A DNA stretch of 64,000 nucleotides from Tardiphaga alba (GCF_018279705.1 NZ_CP036498.1:5535001-5599000); one strand, 5' to 3'. Numbered from the stretch's first letter, positions 46,293 to 57,842 are shown. Numbers and translations are program-made. The notes: generated from the sequence alone by a model not told the origin.

Positions 46293-47345
46293 CTAGCGAT
46301 CCCGGAGCCAAAGACCATATGCGTTCCTGACATGGCGATTGCTTGAATCACCGGGAGAATGACCGACGAGCCAAATCGACATTCCGGGCTGGACATCCGC
46401 ATCCAGGATTGTCGGTTCAACGCGAACAAAAAAGCTATTCAGATCGTGATCGCCAACCGCACGGGCGGCTCGCCAAGTGGCAAATTCGCCGAGCGGTCGC
46501 AACTCCGCCACGTGCCCGATGATCTGCTTGCCACGCGCCGTCATCGCCCGAACCTTCGATCCGATAGCCAGTCCGTTCAGCCGATCTTCACGGATGGTGA
46601 AACTCATCCATCGGCCTGACAGCGGATCCGCCATGGTTAGAACCGCCTGCCCTGGAGAAACGATTTCACCTGAGTTTGCGACGACCACCTTGACCACACC
46701 ATCGTCCGGCGCGAGCAGCTGTGTCTTTGACAGAGCGGCATCGACCGCTGCGGTGACAGCGGATGCCAACACCACTTTCGATTGCGCGATCGTGCGCTCT
46801 TCCTTCGTCGCCCCGTTTTGATTCAGCGCGAGACCAGCTTTCATGGCGTCTAGCTTGGCTTGCGTTTTCCGCAGCGCGGTCGTGTCTTCATCGAGTTTCT
46901 GTTTGCTCGCAAAATCGTGCACCGCAAGCATTGCGGACCGTTGATACTGTTGTCGCGCGAGTTCGAGATTTGCTTCGGCAATCTGCATCCCTTGCACGGA
47001 AATATCGATCTCCTCCCTGCGCACGCCGACATTCACATTGTTTCGGTAGGCCTGCGCCTGTCGCTCGGCCGCATGGGCATCCTCGCGCGAGTCCTCGAGT
47101 TCAGGACTACTGAGCACCGCCAGAAGGCTCCCCCTGCGCACAAACTGCCCAGGTGCGACCACGACATTGGCGAGCCGACCGTTCCGCTCAGCCGCGACGT
47201 GTATTTCGGTTTCCCTGACGACGCCCAGGATAGGCGCCGGCACCGGGTCTTGTTCGAGCGCCGAGTAGGCGACACAGCCAACACTGCCGAGCACGATCAC
47301 GGCGGCGCCAAGGCGCGTGCGTGTACGGGTTGTTCTAATGCTCAT
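46293..47345 (-). CDS. HlyD family periplasmic adaptor (efflux)
   Basis: A 350-residue membrane-fusion protein: N-terminal membrane anchor, lipoyl-like half (RNGRLANVVVAPGQFVRRG), a long coiled-coil hairpin with Gln/Glu/Ala-rich helices (about residues 85-190), then LLAPDDGVVKVVVANSGEIVSPGQ and the beta-barrel. It bridges an inner-membrane pump to an outer-membrane channel. It is the last gene of the efflux operon, overlapping the permease by 11 bases. GGAG eight bases before the ATG at 47345. The second of two adaptors in the same operon. Confidence 0.9.
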   Translation of the reverse strand: MSIRTTRTRTRLGAAVIVLGSVGCVAYSALEQDPVPAPILGVVRETEIHVAAERNGRLANVVVAPGQFVRRGSLLAVLSSPELEDSREDAHAAERQAQAYRNNVNVGVRREEIDISVQGMQIAEANLELARQQYQRSAMLAVHDFASKQKLDEDTTALRKTQAKLDAMKAGLALNQNGATKEERTIAQSKVVLASAVTAAVDAALSKTQLLAPDDGVVKVVVANSGEIVSPGQAVLTMADPLSGRWMSFTIREDRLNGLAIGSKVRAMTARGKQIIGHVAELRPLGEFATWRAARAVGDHDLNSFFVRVEPTILDADVQPGMSIWLVGHSPGDSSNRHVRNAYGLWLRDR

Positions 47346-49676
47346 GAGCGATCTCCGCACGTGCATTCGATCCGGCGAATAGAATGGCCAGCGCGCCGTA
47401 TCCGATCGTCAGTGCCCACAGGATCAACCAATCGAAGCGCACATCCTGCAGCGTCGCGCCCATCTGGTTGATCCGCACCAAGCCATCCATCGCCGACGTC
47501 GTCGGCACCAGGCGACTCAGCGCCTGCAGCGGCGCCGGGATCAATTCCCGCGGCCACGACACGCCCACTAGGAAGAACTGTGGAAGACTGGTCGCCATGA
47601 AGATGAGAACGGCGGTCTCGCGACGCCGGAACCAAAGGCTGACCAGCTGGGCAAGCAAGCTCACTGATAGAACAAACGGTATCGCGAAGACGACGAGATC
47701 CAGGACGTGGCCGAGCGAGGAGAAGCCGTAGACGCGCGGCAGGATCACCAGGTAGAGCGCGAGGCCGGGCGTCATCACGGCGAGATGCGCGATCGATCGT
47801 CCCACGATCGAGCGGATGCCGCTCTCCGTCCGATAAACCGCATCTCCCCCTGCTCCACGGCAGCGCCCCTCAGGGACGCTACGCCCATCAGCAAGGTCTG
47901 CTGGATGATCAGGATGAACGCCGCAGGAACGATCGCGTTGCCGTAACCTCCCGTTGGATTGAACAGCGGCTCGGATTGGACATCCACCGGCGAGCTGCGG
48001 AGGAGCGCCGCCTGTGCCAGGCTTCCGTCCGGCTTCGCACCATGCGCGGCGATGGCCGCATTGGTCACCGCCGAACTGTCGGCGATGCCCTGAACGATGC
48101 GCGTATAGAGCAGGAAGTAAGCGGAATCGATATAAGCGGCGAGCCGCGCCTTGTTGCCTTTGAGCACGTCGCGATAGGTCCCTTCGGGAATGTCCACGAT
48201 GGCAAATGCTTCCCGCCGCGCGATCGCGCGCCGCGCATCGGCGAGCGTATCTGCCCGGACAGCCACTGACAGCCCTTCATTGGCATCCAGATTCTGAATC
48301 AGATCGTGGCTGAGATCGGTGTGGTCCTGATCGACTACGGCGATAGGAAGATCGCGTAAGATCTGCGTCAGATATGGCTGCGGGTAGAGCAGCCCGTACA
48401 GCACAGGAGCAGCAATCATCAAGCCTCGCGCACCAGGATCGGCAAACACGAGGCGGATTTCGTGGACTACCGCGTCCAGCATGCTGGACGGCGGCCTTGC
48501 CAAACGGCTTGCGGGCCGCGGCGACACCGTGCCTGGTGCAGCGAACATCGCCGTCAGGCGGTTCAACGCCACGAGCAACAGAGTGGCGGCCATGGCCAGC
48601 AGGATCAGCAGCGGGACCAGCGAATTCAACGCCGGAAGACCTCGCAGCGCCTGATCGTAGAGAATCTCGAAATACCATCGTAGCGGCAAGGCATCACCCC
48701 ATGCCCGCCCAAAAGCGTTCATCGCGAAGACCGGGAAGCCAATGCCTACAAAACCAAAGGCAGGTGAGCAGATGATCGCGGACAGGCTCAGGCCGACCGA
48801 GAGATTGCGAACCAGCAGTTGAACAGCGGCCCCGAGCGCCAGATAGGACACGATCAGACCGCAGGCTGCGACGATGACGAGCCCAGGATTTCCTCGAAAC
48901 GGGACGTCGAAAATGCCGTGAACGATCCCGGCTTCCAGAAGCATCATCAGCACAAATATGACGACGAGCGGCAACAACTTGCCGGCCAGCGCAGCGACCG
49001 GACGACCGCCGGCGGCTCTGATCCAGGCCCGACGGCTGCGCCGCTGGAATTCCGATCCAACTGCATATCCGGCCGAAATCGTCATGATCACGTGGAGCAC
49101 GGTGGGCAGGACAGCGCGGAGCAGGAATTGCACATAGTTCAAGGCCGGGTTGGTCAGCACATATTGCTCCGCCACGAGCGGTCCGGGCGAGAAAACCAGC
49201 TTTCCGGCACTTCCCTGCGATAACGTCGCGGTCGCGGCGGATACTGCGCTCGCAATGGAACTGGAGGCGTTGTTTCCGGGTGTCAGAAACTGACGATTAT
49301 AGAAGATCGCCAGTTGCGGGCGCTTCCGCGCCATCAGGTCGCGCTCGAAATGCGCGGGTATATAAACAGACGCAATCGCTCCGCCAGATCGAACCACATG
49401 CATGGCTGCGTTCAGATCCTGCATGCGGTGAGCCACGCTCACGCCGGGCGCCGCATCGATAGCCTGAATATATGTCATGGAGGTCGATGTCCGGTCTTCG
49501 TCCACCACCACGATCCGCAAATCCCTGATCACCGCATTGCTGAATGTCCAGGCGAGCAACGCGAAACAGCAGAGCGGCAGGCCAACGGCCAGGATCAGCG
49601 CGATCCTGTCGCGATACATCCAGCGCAGCTCGCGCATGGCGACGAGCAGGACGCCTGGAGTCCGAGCCACCTTCAT
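47335..49676 (-). pseudogene. ABC-2 type transporter permease, fused double domain, frameshifted
   Basis: The first frame (49676-47775) encodes 633 residues and the second (to 47335) the last ~156. Adding one G to the G5 run at 47846-47850 (minus strand) reads VEQGGDAVYRTESG and joins them into 780 residues. The protein is two ABC-2 permease halves in tandem (YhhJ-like): each has a membrane anchor, a large periplasmic part and a block of about five membrane helices. No ATP-binding subunit is encoded nearby. The start overlaps the upstream HlyD stop. Likely a drug or lipid exporter. Real mutation and sequence error cannot be separated here. Confidence 0.85.
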
Positions 49677-50767
49677 CGCCTGCCACCGAGCGTTTCCGTA
49701 TAGACAGACATTCCAGGCCGGAGATCGGACAATGGCGGCTCCGGATAGGCCCGCACCTCAAAGGTGCGCAAATCGAAGTCGCCTGTCGCCCGTGTCGCCC
49801 GCCACCCCGCATATTCGCCCTTCGGCGAGATGAAGCGCACGACGGCCGTCGCGGCCCGATTTGCCAATGCCGGGATACGCACATCGAAGCGATCGCCAGG
49901 TTTCAGGCCTCTGATCAGATCTTCCCTGAGATTGAACTGGAGCCAGACGTCGTTGAGATCGACCAGCGACAGCAGCGGGACACCGGGCGCGACATATTCT
50001 CCGATTTCCGAGCCAATCTGATAAACTTGTGCAGCGATGGGGGCTCGCACGGTCAGTTCACCGACCTGCGCCCGGATCGTCTCGATGGAAGCCTGCGCCT
50101 TTGCGACATCGGCCCGCGCGATTCCCCTCTCCTCCTTGGTATGACCCGCAACGGCCTCCTGATGGGCGATTGTCGCTTGATCCGCGCCGCGCTGAGCGAC
50201 GTGAAGTGCGTTTGTCACTTCATCCAGGCGCTGCAACGGCGCGTGCCCTGCATCCGCCAGCTCCTTGATCCGTTCATAGGTCAGCTGCGCGAGATTCAAA
50301 TCCGCCGCTGCGCTGTCCATCGCTGCTTTGCGCTGTGCCACGACCTCCATCCGTGTTCCGGCCTCGACATTGGCCAGATTCGCATGGGCAACAGTCAGCG
50401 ATGCCTCCGCCTCCTGCAGCTTGGCGATCAGTTCCGGGTTATCGATCCTGAAGAGCAACTGCCCTGCAGCGATATTGTCACCGCGCGATGCCGGTCGATA
50501 CCCGACCTTCCCATCGACGCGCGCCGCGATGTCGATGCGCGTCGCATCGGCTTCGCCCTGCACGAGGACGTGCACTGGATGCACGAGAAACCAGAACGTC
50601 AGGCACGCGATCACGCCGGCAAAGCACGCGACGAACAAGACTGACGCGCGTATTCGCCATCGCCCGGCAGGCGCCGTATTTTTCGGCCGCTCCGGAACGT
50701 CGTGGGCCGGTTGAATATCCCTTTCGACAGGATCCGGACGACTATCGCAAATCTCAGGTGCCAACAT
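49673..50767 (-). CDS. HlyD family periplasmic adaptor (efflux)
   Basis: A 364-residue membrane-fusion protein with a short cytoplasmic N-terminus, one membrane helix (VLFVACFAGVIACLTFWF), a lipoyl half (ARVDGKVGYRPASRGDNIAAG), a coiled-coil hairpin (about residues 110-220) and the second lipoyl half (LTVRAPIAAQVYQIGSEIGEYV). First gene of the operon; its stop overlaps the permease ATG (ATGA). The coiled-coil length fits contact with a TolC-like channel, not encoded here. Confidence 0.9.
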   Translation of the reverse strand: MLAPEICDSRPDPVERDIQPAHDVPERPKNTAPAGRWRIRASVLFVACFAGVIACLTFWFLVHPVHVLVQGEADATRIDIAARVDGKVGYRPASRGDNIAAGQLLFRIDNPELIAKLQEAEASLTVAHANLANVEAGTRMEVVAQRKAAMDSAAADLNLAQLTYERIKELADAGHAPLQRLDEVTNALHVAQRGADQATIAHQEAVAGHTKEERGIARADVAKAQASIETIRAQVGELTVRAPIAAQVYQIGSEIGEYVAPGVPLLSLVDLNDVWLQFNLREDLIRGLKPGDRFDVRIPALANRAATAVVRFISPKGEYAGWRATRATGDFDLRTFEVRAYPEPPLSDLRPGMSVYTETLGGRR

Positions 50768-50903
50768 CGCCTATGACCTTCGTGTCGCTCGCCTATAATT
50801 GCGGTAAGCATCACGCGCAGCGGTGATGAGCCATCCCCCGTTCGGGGATGAAGGATCGGACCGGCTATCGAGCGAGACCAATGCTCGCCGGAGCAGTGTA
50901 TTG

Positions 50904-53596
50904 CTAATGATGCGGTTGGAGCAGGCCTTCGGAGAACGCCCGCTGAACCGCCTGCGAACGCCGATCGACATCGAGCTTCTCGAAGATGTGCTTGACGTGA
51001 CTTTTCACCGTTTCATCGGTGATACCAAGCTGACGTGCTATCTGCTTGTTGGAGCAACCGTCACCAACCAATTGCAGAACGCGGTGCTCTTGCGGACTCA
51101 ACCGATAATGCCGAGAGGAAACAGCCGGAACCAATTGCGGGGATGACGCCTCCCCGCGCGACGCATCTCCGCGCACCAGCTCAGCAGTTCTTTCGACAGT
51201 CCCATCTTCGCGCTGTCTAGAACGAGACGATCCAGAAGTATCGGCGTTGCCTGGCAGTAGTCATTGAAGGTTTGGCGATATCGATGCGGCGCTGCCGCCA
51301 ACGCTGCTTTGCGGAATGCAACCAACGCGGCCGCCGCATCCCCCGCTGACCACGCCACGGATGCACGCGACAATTCTACTAGCAACCCCACATAAGGCGA
51401 CGAGATGGGGATGGCGTCCAGATGCGCGAGTTTTTCGCTTGTGGTCCCCGTCCTGGCAAGCGCCAGCAGGGACGATGCTTCAACGGCCCGTCTCTCTCCC
51501 GTCGACCCAATGACGATCGACTTTAGCGCGTGTTCCAACCGGCGCCGCGTTGCGTGTGCTTCTTGCGATCGCTGTTCGATGATGAGAAGCCGAAAACGCT
51601 CGGCCAGAAAGTAGAATCTCAGATTTGTCCAGCCGCGGTTCACACACACACGCTTGACCCGATCGATGATCTTGTGCGCGCCTGACCGATCGCCTCGCGC
51701 GATCGCGCATCGAACCAAGGCACGATAAGCGATATGGACGGATTCAGCCATTCCGACGGAATCGGTCATCGCCAGATTTCGCGACGCAAGCTCCTCGGCT
51801 TCCGCGACGCGTCCTTGTTCATAGCGCACGCGGGCTAAAGAACAGCTCGAAAACGTCGCAGCCAATGAATAATCGCCGAGACGAGAACGCGCCACCTCGA
51901 AGGCATCCGTGGCATGACGCTCGGCGAGATCGAGCTGCAATTGGTCAAACGCGACGCAGGAATGCAAGTTTGATCGGAACGTGCTGGCTTGCACATTCAT
52001 CGCATCATGCTCGTCAGCGAGCGGAATCCATGGCACGTCGTAGAACTGTCCATATTCCGCTTGCCGATATGCTGACAGCGCAACCATGTTGCCAGCCGCA
52101 TTGTTCGTCCAGCTGTCTACACTGCCTGTCCGCACGAACTCCGTGAGGATCGCGCGCTTCGAACCCTTTTCGCCAAATGCCACGAAATATTCACGCAGCA
52201 ACTGACATTGCGCTTCGACCGCTTGGGCGTCCGGACCAAACACGTCCTCGCGCTCAATTTGCGAGACCAGGCCACGCGCTTCATCGAGCTGAGCCCCCAT
52301 GATCATTGCCCACGCGATGGCTAACTTCGCTTTTGTGTCGCCGATCTCGGACGCCTTTGACAGCAAATGCGGCCATTTCAGCAGACGCGATGAGCACCCC
52401 GATCCAACCAGTGTCGATGCGTGCTGTCCGAGCCATTGCTTCGCCTGCGCCAGATCGCCGGCAGCAACCGCGTGATCGATTGCCTCCTCCCAGAAGCCAT
52501 GATCTGCCGACCACGCCGCCGCGCGTCGATGCAGGACCGCAACATCTCTCGGATGCTCCGCATGCAATCGGCTCTGAAAATACTCCCTCAAGAGAAGGGG
52601 AAACCGATACTCCGTCAGTCCCTCGTCGCCGCCGATGCTGAACAACAGCCGCTGGCTGGCCAGCACCTTGATCTGGTTCTCGCTTGCCTGATCCTGTGTC
52701 ACGACAAGGCACGCGTCGGCGCGTAATCGCTTCAATATGCTGATGCTCAACATGTACTGCGCCAGGCCTTGCGGCAGCCGCGCCATAACACCGTCCATGA
52801 AGCCACGGATCGGCTTCGCTTGCGCCGTCAGGCGGTCCACGCAGCCACTCAGTCCCCCGGGCGCGTTTTTGGCCCAAACCGTGATGACCCGTACAAGCGC
52901 CGGCCATCCCTCTGTGCGTTCATGCAGGCGGCACAGTTCGAAACTCCCTACCCCGTCGATCTCCTCCTTGATCAAGAATGACCGGAGCTCCTCAATATCG
53001 AATGCGAGTGCGGGTGCATCGATTTCGACAGTGGGCGCTTGCGTATGAATGCTCTCCAGGACGGTCGGGAGCGCCGTAAGGCTCGCCAAAATCAACCGGA
53101 CATTTGGCGGTGCGTATTTGAACAGATGGGAGATGGCACTATGAACGTCGTCCCGTGAGATCAGATGAAAGTCGTCGAGGATGACGAACAGCAGTTTGTT
53201 CTCCTGGGTCAGATCCGCGAGGATTGCGTTCGCCCAGGCATAAGCGGGCTGCCGCACGCCCGCGCGAGCACAGTTCTGGACTTGCTTCATCACAAGCCCA
53301 GCTTGGGACAATGCGCGCGCTAGATTCGGGAAGATGGTCGCTGCATCGTCGTCATGTCGATCAAGCGATAACCACGCAACGACATGATTGTCCTTCTTCA
53401 GGTGATCCGCCCAGCTTCGGAGGAGCGAACTTTTCCCGAAACCCGGACCGGCCTGGACGACCGTCATTGGCACCGACAGGACTTCGGTCAGCTTCTTGAG
53501 CAAACGAGGACGCGGTATGTCCCAGCTCGCAAGCTCCGCAACCTTGATCTTTCGCTGCGGAGACGGCGGCAACCAATTTAGAACCGCTTTGTTCAT
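50904..53596 (-). pseudogene. MalT/LuxR-type ATP-dependent transcriptional regulator, frameshifted
   Basis: The frame from 53596 gives 832 residues: an N-terminal signal-transduction ATPase with Walker A AGPGFGKSSLL and LFVILDDFHLI, then a long helical TPR-like region. It ends without the DNA-binding domain. The next frame, 51176-50904, holds a LuxR helix-turn-helix (LSPQEHRVLQLVGDGCSNKQ, DETVKSHVKHIFEKL). Adding one G to the run at 51153-51156 joins them (RRAGEASSPQLV) into 897 residues, the usual MalT length. By position it should regulate the efflux operon downstream. Real mutation or sequence error. Confidence 0.87.
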
Positions 53597-54095
53597 CACA
53601 TGCTCGCCATTTCTACGGGCGTTCTTCTCGGTGACGACTGACCAGTTATTCTCTGAATTCTAGCGGCCATCGTCCGGACGCATTGTCGATCATGCCACAG
53701 CCAACTCACTGTCCAGCGGAGCAGAAGTATAGTTTCCAATCGCTTCGCTGCAGAAACAGGCCGCGTCAACTTCACACACACGACTTCTATTTTTGCGAGT
53801 GAGTATAACATCTTATCCCTCATCCACCCCTTCCAATCAGCTCAACAACCAAAGGTCGCTATACGAAACGTAGCCGTCTTCGTTACACGCTCCCCGCATC
53901 TCAAATGCTCCGACAGCATGGTCGAGTGGGGATGGATTCCTTGATGCGCCTATTTTCGGTACAACAGCGCACGAGATGTTGCTTGACATGACCTCGTTGC
54001 TTCGCACCATGGACGGCGCACACCTCATGGTTTTATGATGGCTTCGACTATCGCGCTTGGCTAAACCGGAAGAGGAATGGTCTCGGAGCGAACAA
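53597..54095. other. Divergent intergenic region between MalT/LuxR-type and AraC regulators
   Basis: About 500 bases that must carry the promoters of two divergent regulators. The sequence is relatively AT-rich around 53770-53850. I see no gene or clear repeat here. Confidence 0.45.
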
Positions 54096-55073
54096 ATGCC
54101 ACTCACTGGACAGTCATCGAGTGACCGCCTGCAATCCTGGTCGACGCATGGCATCAAATCGACAGATCAGTTCGCCTATTTCCGCGAAGCGATCTGCCGA
54201 GCGTTCACAAATCTCGCGCCCGAGAAGCCTGCTTCGATAGACTTCCCCGCAACACTGGAGCACATACGGATTGGTTGCGGCGCGCTCAACAGGCTCGCTT
54301 ATAAGAATTATGTCGTACACCGCTCGCTTCCCAAAGCTGCATCGACCAGCGCGCGCTGCTTTTATCTCAATCTCAAGCTGGCGGGGGATTGCAACATTCG
54401 TCTGGCCGATCGGGAGTTGCGCCAGGACTCGGGTCAGATCGCCCTTTTCGACAGCGCCCGCGGATTTGCGATTGAACACAAAAAATCTTCATCCTTTGGG
54501 GTCGCATCGCTCCAAATACCAACGGAGGCGCTCAACCAGCGCCTGTCCACCCCGGATGACGTGCTCCCAACCCGTATCTCCGATGATCCTGTGCTTGGCC
54601 CGCTGATTGCGATGAGCATGAAGACACTGAATCTCAACGCTGCGCGGATGGCTGAGATCGATTCCGTGAAACTATTCGATGTTCTCCTTGATCTCGTCGC
54701 GTTGAGTTATTCACGAAGGGAATACAGAGGCGTTCGAGAAACCTCCAGCATCGCGCATGCGACGACCCTCGCGGTGCATCAAGCGATCGAGACTCGCATT
54801 CGAAAGCCCGGCCTTCAAGTGTCCGACATTGCCGCGTCGGTCGGCATCAGCGAGCGCTATGTCCACATGCTTCTCGCAAAGAATGGAACGACGTTCTCAG
54901 ATCACCTGATGCAACGACGCCTCGAAGGAATCGCGGCCGATCTTCGTGACCCGAAGAATGCGAGTAGAGACATCGGATCGATCGCGTTTGACTGGGGATT
55001 CGCCGAATTGTCACACTTTTCCCGCAGGTTTAAACAACGGTTTGGCGTACGACCGCGCGATTGGCGAGGCTGA
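54096..55073 (+). CDS. AraC family transcriptional regulator (AraC-binding-like domain)
   Basis: A 325-residue regulator with an N-terminal AraC_binding_2-like ligand domain (about residues 20-195) and a C-terminal AraC DNA-binding domain with VSDIAASVGISERYVHMLL and FDWGFAELSHFSRRFKQRFG. The architecture is that of NphR/FeaR-type activators of aromatic catabolism. ATG 54096 has GGAG eight bases upstream; a TTG 39 bases earlier is the alternative. Target genes not evident. Confidence 0.9.
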   Translation: MPLTGQSSSDRLQSWSTHGIKSTDQFAYFREAICRAFTNLAPEKPASIDFPATLEHIRIGCGALNRLAYKNYVVHRSLPKAASTSARCFYLNLKLAGDCNIRLADRELRQDSGQIALFDSARGFAIEHKKSSSFGVASLQIPTEALNQRLSTPDDVLPTRISDDPVLGPLIAMSMKTLNLNAARMAEIDSVKLFDVLLDLVALSYSRREYRGVRETSSIAHATTLAVHQAIETRIRKPGLQVSDIAASVGISERYVHMLLAKNGTTFSDHLMQRRLEGIAADLRDPKNASRDIGSIAFDWGFAELSHFSRRFKQRFGVRPRDWRG

Positions 55074-55686
55074 TTAGCGAGACACATCGTGCAGGAATCG
55101 ACGAGTTATTGTCACCAGAGAACTCTGGAAACCACCAACGTGAGCGTTGGCAAAACTAGACAGCTACGATCTCGCAACAATACCGACACTGAATGAACGT
55201 TCGGGGAGCGCCCAGCCTCCTCAGATATGTCTCGACCGCGCTGGCACTCAGGCGCATTTTCGAAAGCACGAACGTCTTCGCCTGTAGCCTACGCATGCAC
55301 TTTGCCATCTGACAGAACAGCAAGCGGCAGGATGTCCCGAGTTGAACCCGGTGAACTAGCGCCGTCATATTCGATCCGCAGAACTTCGCCCGTCTCGATT
55401 ACCGCATGTCGGCGTCAGCATAAGCCGTTGATTTTACTGGGTGTCCTAGCCACTCAGCGGAATGGCGGAGAGAGAGGGACTCCAATTTTACCAGTAGCTA
55501 ACCCGTATAAGCCCTGAAACAGGGCATTTTCGCTTCGGTCGGCGAGTGTTTGTGACCACTGTTGTGTACCACCTGAATGCGGTGTGCAATTCACTTCTGC
55601 CGCTCTGCGACCGCTACTGGCCACCAATCTACGTGACCTGCTTGATGCGCCAAGCATAGCGTTGCAAAGATCCGCTTTGCGCCAAA
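55074..55686. other. Intergenic region before the recombinase
   Basis: No recognisable gene in about 610 bases. A small hairpin GCCCTG-AAA-CAGGGC followed by ATTTT lies at 55511-55525 and could terminate rightward transcription. No tRNA or obvious attachment core was seen. Confidence 0.4.
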
Positions 55687-55711
55687 AGGCGCATCACTTG
55701 GTGATGCGCCT
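55687..55711 (-). terminator. Intrinsic terminator after the recombinase gene
   Basis: Perfect 11-base arms AGGCGCATCAC and GTGATGCGCCT with a 3-base loop; read leftward the stem runs into TTTT. It lies 10 bases beyond the recombinase stop. Confidence 0.8.
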
Positions 55712-55720
55712 CAATGACAC

Positions 55721-56316
55721 TTAGAGATCTACTTGCTCTGACATGGCCAATGCATCGTCTACTTCGATTCCAAGATAGCGCACGGTGCTCTCAAGCTTTG
55801 TATGTCCAAGGAGCAGTTGAACCGCACGAAGATTTCCCGTTTTCTTATAAATCTGGGACACTTTCGTCCGGCGCAGCGAATGTGTCCCATAGCGTCTTCG
55901 GTCCAGCCCAAGGCTGACTACCCAGCGATTGACAATCCGCCCATACTGCCGCGTAGACAGATGCGGTTTGGCTGATTTTTGGCTAGGAAACAGAAAGTCG
56001 GCTGGAAGCAATTTCCGGAAGGAAATCCACTTATCGAGGCTGTTCTTCGCCTGCTCCGATATTTCAAACTGGACCGGACGTCCGGTCTTCTTTTGAATGA
56101 CCATCGCTCGACTGCGAAACATACCGGAGATCGTCAGGTCCTGTACTTTAACGCACGTTAGATCACATGCCCGAAGCTTACTGTCGATTGCTAGGTTAAA
56201 GAGAGCAAGTTCTCGCAAGTTTGAGGCGACTTCCAATCTCGTTCTTATCCCCAAACTTCTTTCGATTTGAGGGGCAGTTTTTGGCCGATAATTTGTCCCT
56301 TATTCCAAGCGGGCAT
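55721..56316 (-). pseudogene. Small tyrosine recombinase/phage integrase family protein, frameshifted
   Basis: From ATG 56316 the frame reads WNKGQIIGQKLPLKSKEVWG and then stops; the next frame continues IRTRLEVASNLRELALFNLA to the end at 55721. Adding one G to the run at 56249-56252 joins them into 198 residues, the normal size of this short Rhizobiales integrase family. All catalytic residues are present: Arg in SKLRACDL, Lys in QKKTGRP, His-x-x-Arg in HSLRR, His in LLGHTKLES and the Tyr in VRYLG. These small enzymes lack the arm-binding domain. It lies beside an IS element. Either a sequence error or inactivated. Confidence 0.88.
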
Positions 56317-56406
56317 AGATCTGGCTCCAAATCCGCCCGTCCCACCGCGTCGCTCCCAGCGAGCTCGGGAAGAATAGAGCCTCCGCCTGAATGACGGCTT
56401 AGCGCC

Positions 56407-56424
56407 GATTGTGTTGAAGAAGTC
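56407..56424 (+). repeat. Left terminal inverted repeat of the IS
   Basis: GATTGTGTTGAAGAAGTC, matching the opposite end with two mismatches. Confidence 0.8.
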
Positions 56425-56481
56425 GGCAAGTTGGCTATCGGCGCGTGCACAGTGGGGCGGCATGCGAGCGTCTGCCCCAGT

Positions 56482-57842
56482 TCAGATGGGCATTGGAGCC
56501 GGTGGCGGGACCAGTTTTGCCAGCTTTCGAAGGTTCTGAGCGGTGGCGGCGAGCAGGAACTCGTCGCGAGCGCCGCAAGGGCCTCTCAGACGAAGCCGAT
56601 CGAGGCGCAGGATACGCTTCAGATGCGCGAACAACATCTCGATCTTCTTGCGTTCACGTCGCGAGGTTACGTAGGCTTCCGTCCTCGCGATCCCGCGCGC
56701 TACATCGCGAGCGCTCTCGTAGATCGAGCGTGGCACCTTGCGGGCTGGCATCTTCGGGCAACACCGTGGTTTGAGTTCGCAGATGTCGCAGTCACGTTTG
56801 CTGGCGCGATAGAGAAGCGTCGCTCCGTCGTTCACCAGTGTCCCGGTTGAAATCAGCACCTTGCCTGCAGGGCAGCGATAGATGTCGCTCTCCGGATCGT
56901 AGGCAAAGCCGTCGCGGGCGAATGTCCCATCATCGCGAGCGGACTTGTCGAACACAGGTATATGCGGCTCGATCCCCCGCTCGTTGACCAACCATCCCAG
57001 CGTCTCGGCTGATCCGTAGGCGCTGTCGGCGGCCAAACGCTGGGGTGGATGCCAAAACATTCCTCGGTACGTTCAATCATCGTACGGGCCGCACCGACCT
57101 CAGCCTGTCGAATGGCGCGTGTCGCCTCGACATCGACGATGACCGCAGCCTTCAAGTCGATCAGGTAGTTGTCGGCGTAGGCAAAAAAGGCGTGGCCTTT
57201 GCGAGCTCCGGTCCATTGCGCAGCCGGATCGGATCGGGAGACGAACTTCGGCACCGTCTCGCTCGCCGCACCCCACGCCGCTTCGTCCAGTGTGTCGAGG
57301 TACTCACGGACTAACCGCCGCACCCGGGCAAGCGCGTCCCAGTCATGGTCCTCGGTCCCTGCAGCGGATCGCTGCTTGTTGGCGTCGGCAGCGATCAGGC
57401 TGGCATCGACGGCAAAGGCCGTTCCGTCGATCAGCCCTTCTGCCATGCAACGCCGCACCACCGTCTCGAACAGCTTGCGCAGGAGATTGCAATCACGGAA
57501 GCGACCATGTCTGTTCTTCGAGAAAGTCGAGTGATCCGGCACCTCGCCATCCAGCCCCAGACGGCAAAACCAGCGATAAGCGAGGTTCAAGTGAACCTCC
57601 TCGCACAACCGGCGCTCCGACCGAATGCCGTAACAGTAGCCGACCAGCAGCATCCGGACGAGCAGCTCAGGATCAATCGATGGCCGTCCAGTCGAACTGT
57701 AGAATGGCGCCAACTCGCTCCGAATGACTGACAGATCGACGAACCGGTCGATGTTCCGCAGCATATGAGCCGCTGGTACGTGTCGCTCCAGCGAGAATTC
57801 GTAGAACAGAGCCGCCTGATCAGTCTGCTTCGGACCCATCAT
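56482..57842 (-). pseudogene. IS1182 family transposase, frameshifted
   Basis: The first frame covers the N-terminal region with ALFYEFSLERHVPAAHMLR, RPSIDPELLVRMLLVGYCYG, PDHSTFSKNRHGR and the first Asp in AVDASLIAADANK. The second frame (from about 57060) carries the second Asp in AADSAYGSAET, the Cys-rich CDICELKPRC and the Glu region RRERKKIEMLFAHLKR. Adding one base to the G run at 57042-57045 reads IHPQRLAADSAYG and gives 453 residues. The ATG at 57842 has GGAGG eight bases upstream. DDE transposase moving the element by cut-and-paste. Inactive as written. Confidence 0.9.

Noticed and set aside
55074-56316. tRNA-associated integrative element with attachment sites
   Set aside because: No tRNA or direct repeat flanking the small recombinase was found; the enzyme belongs to a short integrase family not tied to such islands by itself.
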